From the NCBI RefSeq assembly GCF_000384295.1, contig NZ_KB913037.1:3163-67162 (forward strand): a DNA stretch of 64,000 nucleotides, given 5' to 3'. Of the stretch, positions 42,426 through 50,579 are shown one piece after another. Under the pieces are notes generated by a model that saw nothing but the letters and a program-made list of their open reading frames with translations, was not told the origin of the DNA and did not search any database. The number at the start of each line of letters is the position of its first letter. Position 1 is the stretch's first letter. Origin of the DNA: Amycolatopsis balhimycina FH 1894. GTDB taxonomy: Bacteria > Actinomycetota > Actinomycetes > Mycobacteriales > Pseudonocardiaceae. The position numbers were made by a program, and so were the translations under genes.

Positions 42426-44200
42426 GTGTGCTGTCCCGTCGGCGCGGTGCGCAGGCCTGGCTCGAGCTCGGCGTGGAGTACGTGCATGTCGCCGGCGAGG
42501 AACCGGTCCCGCATGGCGGTGCGCCTGATCTTCCCGCTGGTGGTGCGGCGCACGGTGCCGCGCCGGACGAGCACGATGTTGCGCAGCGGGACGCCGAACG
42601 ACCGGTTGAGCCTGCGGGTGACGGCCGTGATCACCGCGGGCAGCTCGGTTTTCGGGGTCTCCGGACGGACCTCGTGCACCAGCACGACCCGCTCGTCCGG
42701 CGCCCCGATCCCGAAGGCGGCGCCGACCTGGCCGACGAGGGCGTGGTGCGCGGCACGGGCTTCGCGCTCGACGTCATGGGGGGACAGGTTGCGGCCGTGG
42801 ACGATCAGCAGCTCCTTGAGGCGGCCGGTGACGAACAGCTCGCGGTCGGCGAAGGCACCCAGATCGCCGGTGCGCAGCCAGCCGCCCCCGCCTTCGGCGT
42901 CGGCCAGCCCGGCGTCGAAGACACGCGCGCTCAGCTCCGGCTTGCCCCAGTAGCCGCGGCCGATGCTGTCACCGCGCAACCAGATTTCGCCCACCCGGCC
43001 GTCGGGAAGCGGTTCGTGGGTCCGCTGATCGACGATCCGCGCGTCGAAGGCAAGCGGCCGGCCCACTCCCATCACCTGCCTGCCGATGCCGTCGCCGTCG
43101 GCCGGGCGCAGTTCGGGACGCTCCGCCGATTCCAGGCTCCGCGCGTCGACCGTGAGCACGGTCGGCCGGACGCCGCCGGGTACGCAGGCGACGTACGCCG
43201 TGCTCTCGGCCAGGCCATAGCCGGGGCTGTGGGTGTGCGGGCCGACCCCGATCGGGGCGAACCGATCCATGAACGCCTCGACCGTGGCGGCATGGATCGG
43301 CTCGGCGCCGTTGACGAAGTAGCGCACCGGCGAAAGGTCGAGGCCGGCCATCATCTCGTCGGTGATGGCGCGCGTGCAGAGGTCGTACGCGAAATTGGGG
43401 CCACCCGTGTAGGTGATGCGGAACCGGTCCAGCATGCGGAACCACTCGACCGGCCGCCGGACGAACGTCGTCGGCTGCATCAGGACTACGGGCGCGCCGC
43501 ACAGCAGCCCCGCGGTGAGCTGGGTGAACAGGCCCATGTCGTGGTGCAGCGGCAGCCAGCCGCCGAACCGGTCTTCCGGGCCGAGGCGCAGGTGCGTGCA
43601 CAGGGCCCCGAGGTTGGCCAGTACGGCGCCATGGGTGAGGATCACCCCGTTCGGTGATCCGGTGGAGCCGGAGCTGTACTGCAGCACCGCGTCCGTCTGA
43701 CGGTCGACCGGCCGCACGGGCGTGGCCGGCCAAGAGGACGGCTCGGTGCTCGCGGGGCCCACCGCATCGACAGCCGGCCGTGCCAGGCCGTGCGTGCGCA
43801 GGTGCGCGGTGACCTCCGCCAGCGCGGAACCGGTGGTGACGATCAGACCCGGCGAGCAATCGGCGGCGATCGCGGCGAGGCGTTCACCGGCACTCGCCGA
43901 GCTGCCCGGCAGCGGTGAGGGCACGGCGATCAGCCCCGCGAACAGGCAGGCGAGGTAGATCTCGACGAACTCCGGACTCGTCGGCAGGGCGATGAGCACC
44001 CGCTCGCCGGGCGGCAGCCGCCGGGCCAGCTCCGCCGCGCGCGCCTGGCTCCGCCGGGCCAGCTCCCGATATCCGATGGTCTCGTGTTCCGGCGCGGTGG
44101 AGCCCCGGAAGCAGGTCAGCGCGGTGCGTCCGGGATACGCGGCGGCGCGCGCGGCGAACGCCTCACCCAGGCTCCGGTATCCGGCAAGGTCATCGCTCAT
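42422..44200 (-). CDS. Fatty acyl-AMP ligase / acyl-CoA synthetase-like
   Basis: 592 residues. Motifs are [13 protein letters not shown] (A3, with Asn in place of the usual Lys), [23 protein letters not shown] and TTSGKIRR with the catalytic Lys near the C-terminus. LPLHHDMGL and the overall pattern favour the fatty acyl-AMP ligase group, which passes the acyl adenylate to an ACP. It would activate the fatty acid that starts the lipopeptide. No acyl carrier protein gene is visible in the window, so the ACP must lie to the left. The ATG at 44200 overlaps the MbtH stop; longer in-frame starts would run into the MbtH gene. Confidence 0.9.
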   Translation of the reverse strand: MSDDLAGYRSLGEAFAARAAAYPGRTALTCFRGSTAPEHETIGYRELARRSQARAAELARRLPPGERVLIALPTSPEFVEIYLACLFAGLIAVPSPLPGSSASAGERLAAIAADCSPGLIVTTGSALAEVTAHLRTHGLARPAVDAVGPASTEPSSWPATPVRPVDRQTDAVLQYSSGSTGSPNGVILTHGAVLANLGALCTHLRLGPEDRFGGWLPLHHDMGLFTQLTAGLLCGAPVVLMQPTTFVRRPVEWFRMLDRFRITYTGGPNFAYDLCTRAITDEMMAGLDLSPVRYFVNGAEPIHAATVEAFMDRFAPIGVGPHTHSPGYGLAESTAYVACVPGGVRPTVLTVDARSLESAERPELRPADGDGIGRQVMGVGRPLAFDARIVDQRTHEPLPDGRVGEIWLRGDSIGRGYWGKPELSARVFDAGLADAEGGGGWLRTGDLGAFADRELFVTGRLKELLIVHGRNLSPHDVEREARAAHHALVGQVGAAFGIGAPDERVVLVHEVRPETPKTELPAVITAVTRRLNRSFGVPLRNIVLVRRGTVRRTTSGKIRRTAMRDRFLAGDMHVLHAELEPGLRTAPTGQHT

Positions 44201-44421
44201 GACGTCGGCGCTGTTTTTTCCATCGCCTCGATGAGGCTTTTCGGACGCATGTCGGTCCAGTTCTTCTCGATGTAGTCGAGGCATTCCTGCCTGCCGGCCT
44301 CCCCGAAAACGCTTTCCCATCCGTCGGGGACATCGGCGAAAACGGGCCAGAGCGAATGTTGCCCCTCGGCATTGACCAAAACGAGGTAACCGGCGTCTGG
44401 GTCCTCGAAAGGATTCGGCAT
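44197..44421 (-). CDS. MbtH-like protein
   Basis: 74 residues with the family marks [17 protein letters not shown] and WTDMRPKSL. MbtH proteins bind A domains of nonribosomal synthetases and are often needed for their solubility and activity. It is the first gene of the leftward lipid operon (MbtH, ligase, two dehydrogenases), joined by ATGA overlaps. AGAGGGG lies nine to ten bases before the ATG. The synthetases here have many Hpg and Thr A domains, which often depend on such a partner. Confidence 0.96.
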   Translation of the reverse strand: MPNPFEDPDAGYLVLVNAEGQHSLWPVFADVPDGWESVFGEAGRQECLDYIEKNWTDMRPKSLIEAMEKTAPTS

Positions 44422-45142
44422 GACATTACCCCTCTCGCGGCGAAGGAATCGAGTCCGGGGGCGGCCCGGCCGTGCTCACTATGCTCCGGCGATCCGCTGA
44501 CCATCAACACCGGCGGTCCGGCGCACTGAATCTCCCGGCGCAAGGGGCGTCCAACCGCTCCCCGACCTTCGTTTGGACAACACGTGGGCGGCCCCGCGCA
44601 TGGCGGACACCAGCCCTGGAGTCGCATCATGAGTCCCGTCGAGGAGATCTTCACGGCGTCGGCCGTGGACTACAGAGCTCTTCGCGGTGCCGGCGGCCAG
44701 TCAGATCAGCTCGTTCTCGCCGGGGCAGATTGGTCCAGTCGAGCCCGCTGCGTCGGCGCCACTGGCCGGCCACCGGTCCTGCCACGATTCACCGGGCTGG
44801 CTCTGGAGCCAGTCCAGCAGCTTGCCCAGGCCGTGTCTTGTCTCGGGTGCGCCCCGCGTTCGGTCGGTGAACGTTCGAAACGGCCGGCGCAGCGTCCACC
44901 ACAGCGCATTGTCTGCCCCTGAAGGGACCAGATTCGTCATATCCTGCGGGTAAAGCCGCAGCCATACCTCCGCGCGCCGCCGTGATCGACGACCGAGATG
45001 ACAGCAGATCCAGCTGCTACGCGCAGTGACCTACGGCTCCGACAAGGAGCCCCGACAGGCTGGACAGTCACTATCCGTTGACATCGAAAAGAGCCCAGAA
45101 CGTACCACGCTATCCGGGTCCTTTGAAGCCCGGGATGCGGAA
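44422..45142. other. Gap at the right edge of the lipopeptide cluster
   Basis: About 720 bases with no intact gene. It should contain the promoter of the leftward MbtH operon near 44430-44560, although I could not pick out firm -35/-10 boxes. Its middle holds an integrase-like fragment. The rest shows no coding pattern. Confidence 0.55.
44701..44940 (-). pseudogene. Fragment resembling an actinobacterial site-specific integrase
   Basis: A 79-codon open frame contains LLDWLQSQPGESWQDRWPASGADAAG. The pattern LxWLxxxPGxxWQxRWxASGAD is one I associate with the N-terminal part of tyrosine-type recombinases in actinomycetes. The frame stops soon after, and no catalytic domain follows on this strand. 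It looks like a leftover of a mobile element at the border of the peptide cluster. The family call is from memory of the pattern, so confidence is moderate; it might be a small intact protein of unknown role. Confidence 0.45.
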
Positions 45143-45169
45143 GGCCGCCGCGGGTTTCCCGCGGCGGCC
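45143..45169 (-). terminator. Stem-loop terminator after the O-methyltransferase gene
   Basis: A perfect 12-bp stem (GGCCGCCGCGGG with its complement) and a TTT loop, twelve bases past the stop of the leftward methyltransferase. There is no long T-run, as is common in actinomycetes. Confidence 0.8.
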
Positions 45170-45180
45170 CTCCTGGTCCT

Positions 45181-45840
45181 TCAGTCCGCCTTGCGGATCA
45201 AGGTGATGCCGTCGGCGATCGGCAGCAGCGACATCTCCACCCGCGGGTCGTCCCGGACGAGGCGGTTGAACTCGCGGAGGCCCACCGTGTCCGGGTCCTG
45301 GTCGTCCGGGCCGTCGTCGGGGGACAGGGTGCCGGCGACGACGATGAGGCCGTCGGGCGACAGCAGCGTCAGTGCGGCCTCGTAATAGGCGGCGGCGCCC
45401 GCCTTGTCGGCGTCGATGAAGATCAGGTCGATCGTACCTGGGCCGTACTCGGCGAACAGCGCGTCGAGTACCGCGGTCGCCGGCGCGATCCGCAGGTCGA
45501 TCCGGTCCGCCACCCCGGCACGCCGCCAGTGCGGCCTGCCGAGCGCCGGCCACCGGGCGGTGATGTCGCACGTGATCAGCAGGCCGTGGCGGGGAAGGGC
45601 CCGGGCCATGCACAACGAGCTGTATCCGGTGAAGGTACCGACCTCCACCACCGTCCGCGCCCGCGTGAGCTTGACCAGCAGCGCGAGCAACCGGCCCTCC
45701 TCGGCGGACACCCTCATCGCCGCAGCTGTCGGCAGCGACGCCGTTTCTTCACGCAACTTGCGCAGGATTGCGTCCTCGGGACGGGTATGTTCGCCCACGT
45801 GCGTGAGCAGGTCGGAGGACGCCAGTAGTTGGCTCGCCAT
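45181..45840 (-). CDS. SAM-dependent O-methyltransferase, caffeoyl-CoA/catechol type
   Basis: 219 residues. The SAM site is VVEVGTFTGYSSLCMA, followed by FIDADKAGAAAYYEAAL, the metal-binding signature of the caffeoyl-CoA O-methyltransferase family. These Mg-dependent enzymes methylate vicinal hydroxyls of catechol-like small molecules. The ATG at 45840 gives the usual family length; the ribosome binding site is weak and upstream in-frame codons do not look like protein. It stands alone between the integrase fragment and the divergent PTS operon, so it may not belong to either cluster. Methylation is not a known step for ramoplanin-type peptides. Confidence 0.88.
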   Translation of the reverse strand: MASQLLASSDLLTHVGEHTRPEDAILRKLREETASLPTAAAMRVSAEEGRLLALLVKLTRARTVVEVGTFTGYSSLCMARALPRHGLLITCDITARWPALGRPHWRRAGVADRIDLRIAPATAVLDALFAEYGPGTIDLIFIDADKAGAAAYYEAALTLLSPDGLIVVAGTLSPDDGPDDQDPDTVGLREFNRLVRDDPRVEMSLLPIADGITLIRKAD

Positions 45841-46487
45841 GGCGTGAGCGTAGGGGCGCGGCCACGTGGAAATGTCTAGAAGTGCGGCCGCCTGGCCCAG
45901 GCGGTGGGCGACGGTCGTCGCTGGGGAATCGCCCTGTTCGTGCCCGGTTCCGGGGCGGCCGAGGCCGATTCCGGCTTGGGTTTGGATGTGAACCCATACG
46001 CCGGCCACAGTTCGCCGCCGGGCGGCCCGCCGGAAGTCACGGCGCGGCCCTCGATCTTGCCGCCCCGTTTCGGCAGTGCTACCCGATTCGCCCCCGTCTC
46101 CGCGGGGCCCTGCCCGGCAAGGGACCAGGCCGGAAGTCGAGGGATTTCCCGGTCTTTGGGTGGCGGTCCCGGGCGCTGCGCCGGTCGGGCACCGTGGCGT
46201 GAACTCGCTGCGGAAGCTCCGGAATCCAGCCCACTGCCAGTTCGATGCCCCTTGGCTGGGCCGCCACCGGGTCGGGACCAGGTGGGCGTACGCCGGCGAG
46301 GGCGCGGCGAGTGTGCCGATCGAGCACGTTGCGTGACTCGGTTCGCTGTCGTCCATGTTGATTTATGTTGGTTTTCTCGCCTCCGTCCGGCGGCTGACCG
46401 ATCGGCCGTGCGACGGGTCCAGCACTGCGGGTCCGCGGGCAAGGGTAGGTGCTCGGCAACGGTTGCGACCTCCGTCACGATTGGGGG
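45841..46487. other. Long intergenic region between divergent genes
   Basis: About 650 bases between the leftward methyltransferase and the rightward kinase operon. Open frames here have a composition rich in Arg, Pro and Gly and mixed third positions, unlike real genes nearby. I see no RNA gene or clear promoter box. The operator-like element begins at its right end. Confidence 0.5.
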
Positions 46488-46517
46488 TTGCAAACGCAGA
46501 CGAACACAGGCAACATC
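46488..46517. promoter_or_regulatory. Operator-like element upstream of the hexitol PTS operon
   Basis: A 30-base element starting TTGCAAACGCAGACGAACAC matches 53901-53931, upstream of the DeoR gene, at about 23 positions with one gap. It lies about 40 bases before the first gene of the operon. A site for the DeoR repressor is the simplest reading. Confidence 0.5.
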
Positions 46518-46555
46518 ACTCAAACCAAAGTGGTTCTCGGTGGAGGTGTACTGAA

Positions 46556-47491
46556 GTGTTCGTGACCCTGACGGCGAACCCGAGCGTCGACCGCACGGTC
46601 GAGGTGGCTCGGCTCACCCGGGGCGATCTGCACCGGGCCACCGGCGCCACCCTCCAGCCCGGCGGCAAAGGCATCAACGTCGCCCGGGCGCTGGTCCGCA
46701 ACGGACACAAGGCTCGTGCGGTGGTTCCCGCCGGCGGTGCCGAAGGCGATCAGCTGATCAGTCTCCTTGAGGACTGCGACATCGACGTGGTCAGGGTCCG
46801 CACCGAAAAGCCGGTGCGCAGCAACATCAGCATCGTGGAACCGGACGCCACGGTGACGAAGCTGAACGAGATCGGCCCGCGCCTGTCGGCACAGGAGATC
46901 GAGACGGTGTGCGACGTCCTGCTGGCCAACGTGGCCGACGCGCGCTGGGTGGTGGTGGCGGGAAGCCTGCCGCCCGGCGTCGGTGAGGACTTCTACGCGG
47001 CGCTGATCGAACGGCTCGCCCCCACCGGGGTCCGGGTCGTCGTCGACACCAGCGGCCCGGCGTTCCGGACGTCGGTGAAGGCCGGGCCGGCGCTGGTCAA
47101 GCCGAACCTCGACGAGCTCGAGGAAGCTGTCGACCGGCGGCTCGACACGGTGCGGGACATCGTGGACGCCGCGCAGGAGCTGCGTTTTCTCGGCGCGGGA
47201 AAGGTTTTGGCCAGTCTCGGCAGCAAAGGCGCCGTGCTGGTCGAAGACGCGGGGATCTGGTGCGCCAACGCATCGGCCGAACCGCGGAGTTCGGTCGGTG
47301 CCGGCGACGCGATGCTCGCCGGTTTCCTGGCGGCAGGGGGGAGTGGCCCGCAGGCGCTGGCCACAGCCGTCGCCTGGGGTGCGGCCGCGGTGTCGCTCCC
47401 GGGCAGCACGATGCCGGGGCCTCAAGACGTGGAGGCGCGTCGAGTGCGGGTGGAACCGCATCCCGGCTGGGACGAGAAGGTTCGCGAATAG
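46556..47491 (+). CDS. fruK: PfkB-family 1-phosphofructokinase or related ketose-phosphate kinase
   Basis: 311 residues. VTLTANPSVDRTV at the start is typical of FruK/LacC kinases, GGKGINVARAL is the first PfkB signature and SSVGAGDAMLAGFL the second, with the catalytic Asp. The enzyme phosphorylates fructose 1-phosphate, or a similar ketose phosphate, to the bisphosphate. GGAGG lies nine bases before the GTG at 46556. It leads an operon with a mannitol-type PTS and a zinc dehydrogenase. If the transported sugar alcohol is mannitol, a product entering this kinase would have to be fructose 1-phosphate; tagatose 6-phosphate is the alternative if the sugar is galactitol. Confidence 0.88.
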   Translation: MFVTLTANPSVDRTVEVARLTRGDLHRATGATLQPGGKGINVARALVRNGHKARAVVPAGGAEGDQLISLLEDCDIDVVRVRTEKPVRSNISIVEPDATVTKLNEIGPRLSAQEIETVCDVLLANVADARWVVVAGSLPPGVGEDFYAALIERLAPTGVRVVVDTSGPAFRTSVKAGPALVKPNLDELEEAVDRRLDTVRDIVDAAQELRFLGAGKVLASLGSKGAVLVEDAGIWCANASAEPRSSVGAGDAMLAGFLAAGGSGPQALATAVAWGAAAVSLPGSTMPGPQDVEARRVRVEPHPGWDEKVRE

Positions 47492-47583
47492 CGTTGCGGC
47501 GCAGCGAGAGCCAGTTCGCTCCGGTATCCGCCATCGGTTGATGGCGAACCCTCAAATCACCTTTTCGGAAGAGGAAGCCAACG

Positions 47584-48693
47584 ATGACTACCACTACGGA
47601 GATCGACGAAGAAACTCCGTCGAGGGCGGAGCGCGCGCGGGTCTCGGTCCAGCGCTTCGGCGGTCAGCTCGCCAGCATGGTCATGCCGAACATCGGCGCG
47701 TTCATCGCCTGGGGCCTGATCACCGCCCTGTTCATCCCGAGCGGGTGGGCGCCCAACGCGCACATCGCCGAGCTCGTCGATCCGATGATCAACTTCCTGC
47801 TGCCGGTCCTGATCGGCTACACCGGCGGCCGCTTGGTCCACGGCCAGCGCGGCGCGGTCGTCGGTGCGGTCGCGACGGTCGGGATCGCGGTCGGCGCCTC
47901 AATCCCGATGTTCCTCGGCGCGATGATCGTCGGCCCGCTTGGTGGCTTCCTGATCAAGCTGTGGGACGACAAGGTCGGCAGCAAAACCGCCCCGGGCTTC
48001 AAGATGCTCGTCGACAACTTCAGCGCCGGCATCATCGGTGGCGCCATGGCGGTGCTCGGCCTGCTGGGCATCGGCCCGGTCGTGCAGGGCATCACCAAGG
48101 GCCTCGGCCACGGCGTACAGGTCCTGATCGACGCGCACCTGCTCCCGCTGGTCTCGATCATCGTCGAGCCCGCGAAGGTGCTGTTCCTCAACAACGCCAT
48201 CAACCACGGTGTACTCAGCCCCCTGGGCGTCGCCGACGCTCTGCGCGACGGCAAGGCCATCGAGTTCCTCATCGAGCCGAACCCCGGCCCCGGTTTCGGC
48301 ATCCTGCTGGCGCTGACGTTCTTCGGCGCACGCAGCGCACGGGCCACCGCGCCCGGCGCGATCATCATCCAGTTCTTCGGTGGGATCCACGAGATCTACT
48401 TCCCGTACGTCCTGGCCACTCCGCGCCTGATCCTGGCCGCGGTCGCCGGTGGCGCCGCCGGTGTCGCGACGTTCAGCATCTTCGGCGCGGGCCTGACGGC
48501 GACGCCGTCGCCGGGCAGCATCATCGCGGTCCTCGCGGTGACGCCGAAGGGCGGTTACGTCGGGGTCATCGCCGGCGTGCTCGTCGCCGCGATCGTGTCG
48601 TTCGTCGTCGCCGCGGCCCTGCTGAAGTTCGGCCGGGACGCCCGCAAGGAGGAACGTGAACTGGCCGTGGCGAATGGTGGAGCCGTCACTTGA
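47584..48693 (+). CDS. PTS EIIC permease, mannitol type
   Basis: 369 residues with eight or so hydrophobic segments. Family marks are MVMPNIGAFIAWGLITALF near the start, the loop NNAINHGVLSPLG and GGIHEIYFPYV, the last containing the conserved Glu that binds the sugar in mannitol permeases. The cytoplasmic B domain usually fused to it is absent and encoded by the next gene. It imports a hexitol across the membrane while phosphorylating it. GGAAGAGGAAG precedes the ATG. The family assignment as mannitol rather than fructose permease rests on these motifs; galactitol and sorbitol permeases belong to different families. Confidence 0.9.
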   Translation: MTTTTEIDEETPSRAERARVSVQRFGGQLASMVMPNIGAFIAWGLITALFIPSGWAPNAHIAELVDPMINFLLPVLIGYTGGRLVHGQRGAVVGAVATVGIAVGASIPMFLGAMIVGPLGGFLIKLWDDKVGSKTAPGFKMLVDNFSAGIIGGAMAVLGLLGIGPVVQGITKGLGHGVQVLIDAHLLPLVSIIVEPAKVLFLNNAINHGVLSPLGVADALRDGKAIEFLIEPNPGPGFGILLALTFFGARSARATAPGAIIIQFFGGIHEIYFPYVLATPRLILAAVAGGAAGVATFSIFGAGLTATPSPGSIIAVLAVTPKGGYVGVIAGVLVAAIVSFVVAAALLKFGRDARKEERELAVANGGAVT

Positions 48694-48740
48694 CGGTCAG
48701 GCTTGGCGATCATCGTCGATCGAAGGAAGGAAGTGCGGTT

Positions 48741-49049
48741 GTGAGCAGCATCGAAGGCAAAGAAGTCAAAAAGGTCATCATCGCCTGTGACGCCGGCATG
48801 GGCAGTAGCGTGATGGTCGCGTCCCAGCTCGCCAAGCGGCTGAAGCCCTACTCGGTCAAGGTCGAGCACACGCCGGTCAACGACATCCCGGGTGACGCGC
48901 AGGTCGTGCTGTGCCAGAGCACCCTGGTCAAACGGGCCCGCAAGGCCAACGCCTCGGCCGTGATCCTCGGGTTCCAGAGCTTCCTGGGCGACCCGGTGTT
49001 CGACCAGGTCGAGACGGCGATCCGGGACGGCGGTTCCCTTGCCGACTGA
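48741..49049 (+). CDS. PTS EIIB, mannitol type
   Basis: 102 residues. IIACDAGMGSS holds the phosphocysteine (Cys16) in the pattern of mannitol EIIB domains. It receives phosphate from EIIA and passes it to the sugar bound by EIIC. The GTG at 48741 has GGAAGGAAG upstream and gives the expected length. Its end overlaps the EIIA start by eleven bases. Confidence 0.93.
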   Translation: MSSIEGKEVKKVIIACDAGMGSSVMVASQLAKRLKPYSVKVEHTPVNDIPGDAQVVLCQSTLVKRARKANASAVILGFQSFLGDPVFDQVETAIRDGGSLAD

Positions 49050-49494
49050 CGCTGCCATCCTCGGCGCCGAGTCCGTCCTCATCGGCTGCACCGCCACCGG
49101 CCAGGCCGACGCGATCACGCAGGTCGGCCGCAAGCTCCTGGAGCTGGGGGCGGTGGAGCCGGACTACCTCGACGCGATGCACGAGCGCGAACGCTCGGTG
49201 TCGACCTACCTCGGCGAAAACGTCGCCATCCCGCACGGCACCGACGAGTCCCGCCGGTTCGTGAAGCGGACCAAGCTGGCGATCCTCCAGTTCCCCGGCG
49301 GGGTCGACTGGGACGGCAACGACGTGCGGCTGTGCGTCGGCATCGCCGCCCAGGGGTCGGAGCAGGTCGGCATCTTGTCCTCGCTGGCCCGGATCCTGAT
49401 GGACGGCGAGCAGGCACGGCAGCTGCGGGAGGCGCCGGACGTCGAGACGATCTTGCGACTGTTGAATCAGATGGACGAGGAGTTCTCCGAATGA
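49039..49494 (+). CDS. PTS EIIA, mannitol/fructose type
   Basis: 151 residues with the phosphohistidine His66 in ENVAIPHGTDE, the signature of the PTS EIIA type 2 family. It carries phosphate from HPr to EIIB. The TTG at 49039 lies inside the EIIB gene; no ATG or GTG occurs nearby in frame, and the N-terminus fits family length. The stop overlaps the dehydrogenase ATG (ATGA). Confidence 0.92.
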   Translation: MPTDAAILGAESVLIGCTATGQADAITQVGRKLLELGAVEPDYLDAMHERERSVSTYLGENVAIPHGTDESRRFVKRTKLAILQFPGGVDWDGNDVRLCVGIAAQGSEQVGILSSLARILMDGEQARQLREAPDVETILRLLNQMDEEFSE

Positions 49495-50549
49495 AGGTGG
49501 CACGTTTCTACGCGCCAGGCGATCTGCGGGTCGAAGAGGCCGACGAGCCGAACCCAGGCCCGGACGAGATCAAGATCCGGGTGCACAACACCTCCACGTG
49601 CGGCACGGATCTGAAGATCTTCAAGCACGGGCACCACCACATCGACCCGCCGCGGGTGATCGGCCACGAGATCGCCGGCGAGGTCGTCGAGACCGGCGCG
49701 AACGTCTCCGGCTGGAACTCCGGCGACCGCGTCCAGGTGATCGCGGCGATCCCGTGCGGCGAGTGCAAGCAGTGCCGCAAGGGCCTGCAGCAGGTCTGTC
49801 CCAACCAGCTGTCGATGGGCTACCACTTCGACGGCGGGTTCGCGGAGTACATGATCGTGCCGAAGCAGGTGCTCAAGGTCGACGGTGTCAACCGGATTCC
49901 CGACGGCGTCAGCTATGCCGAGGCCTCGGTCGCCGAACCGCTGGCGTGCGTCCTCAACGGGCAGAGCTTCGCGCAGGTCGGCCGAGGCGACGTCGTCGTG
50001 GTCGTCGGCGCCGGTCCGATCGGCTGCCTGCACGTGCGGCTCGCCCGCGCCAAGGGCGCGGCCGCGGTGTACCTGGTCGAACTGAACCGCGGCCGGCTGG
50101 ACATGGCGGCGGAGCTGGTCAAGCCGGACGCCGCGATCTGCGGCGCCGAAGTCGACCCGGTGGAGAAGGTCCTCGAGCTCACCGGTGGCGACGGCGCCGA
50201 CGTGGTCATCACGGCGGCGGCCGCGGGCAAGGCCCAGGAGGACGCGCTCAAGATGACCGCGCGCCGCGGCCGGATCAGCTTCTTCGGCGGCCTGCCGAAG
50301 GACAACCCGATCATCGCGTGCGATTCCAACCTCGTGCATTACCGCGAGCTGACCATCTACGGCGCCAACGGGTCGAGCCCCGACCACAACCGCCAGGCGC
50401 TCGAGCTGATCTCCTCGGGCCGGGTCCCGGTCGACGACCTGATCACCCACCACCTGCCGCTGTCGGAGGTGCGCCGCGCGATCGACATCGTCAGCAGTGG
50501 CGAGGCCATCAAGGTGACCATCGAGCCGGGCACGTCCGACGCCGCGTGA
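49491..50549 (+). CDS. Zinc-dependent medium-chain alcohol dehydrogenase (polyol-phosphate dehydrogenase?)
   Basis: 352 residues. The catalytic zinc site is visible as TCGTD and GHEIAGEV, the structural zinc Cys cluster as CGECKQCRKGLQQVC, and the NAD site as VVGAGPIGCLHV. The family includes sorbitol, threonine and galactitol-1-phosphate dehydrogenases. Its place between EIIA and EI of a hexitol PTS operon says it oxidises the imported hexitol phosphate. No long-chain mannitol-1-phosphate 5-dehydrogenase (MtlD) is present in the operon, so this enzyme probably takes that step, possibly with different regiochemistry. Translation is coupled to EIIA. Confidence 0.9.
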   Translation: MKVARFYAPGDLRVEEADEPNPGPDEIKIRVHNTSTCGTDLKIFKHGHHHIDPPRVIGHEIAGEVVETGANVSGWNSGDRVQVIAAIPCGECKQCRKGLQQVCPNQLSMGYHFDGGFAEYMIVPKQVLKVDGVNRIPDGVSYAEASVAEPLACVLNGQSFAQVGRGDVVVVVGAGPIGCLHVRLARAKGAAAVYLVELNRGRLDMAAELVKPDAAICGAEVDPVEKVLELTGGDGADVVITAAAAGKAQEDALKMTARRGRISFFGGLPKDNPIIACDSNLVHYRELTIYGANGSSPDHNRQALELISSGRVPVDDLITHHLPLSEVRRAIDIVSSGEAIKVTIEPGTSDAA

Positions 50550-50579
50550 GCGGGGCGGGCGAGAAGGAGGCGACCAGAG

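Noticed and set aside
44629..44870. A plus-strand frame starting with ATG after GGAG in the gap
   Set aside because: Only the first 15 codons look coding; it then loses codon bias and overlaps the integrase-like fragment on the other strand.
45876..46523. A 215-codon minus-strand frame in the gap before the PTS operon
   Set aside because: No recognisable domain, rich in Arg, Pro and Gly, mixed third positions and no ribosome binding site.
46556..49494. Reading the PTS as a fructose system because of the FruK-like kinase
   Set aside because: EIIC and EIIB carry mannitol-type motifs (NNAINHGVLSPLG, ACDAGMGSS), and the operon has a polyol-type dehydrogenase that a fructose system would not need.
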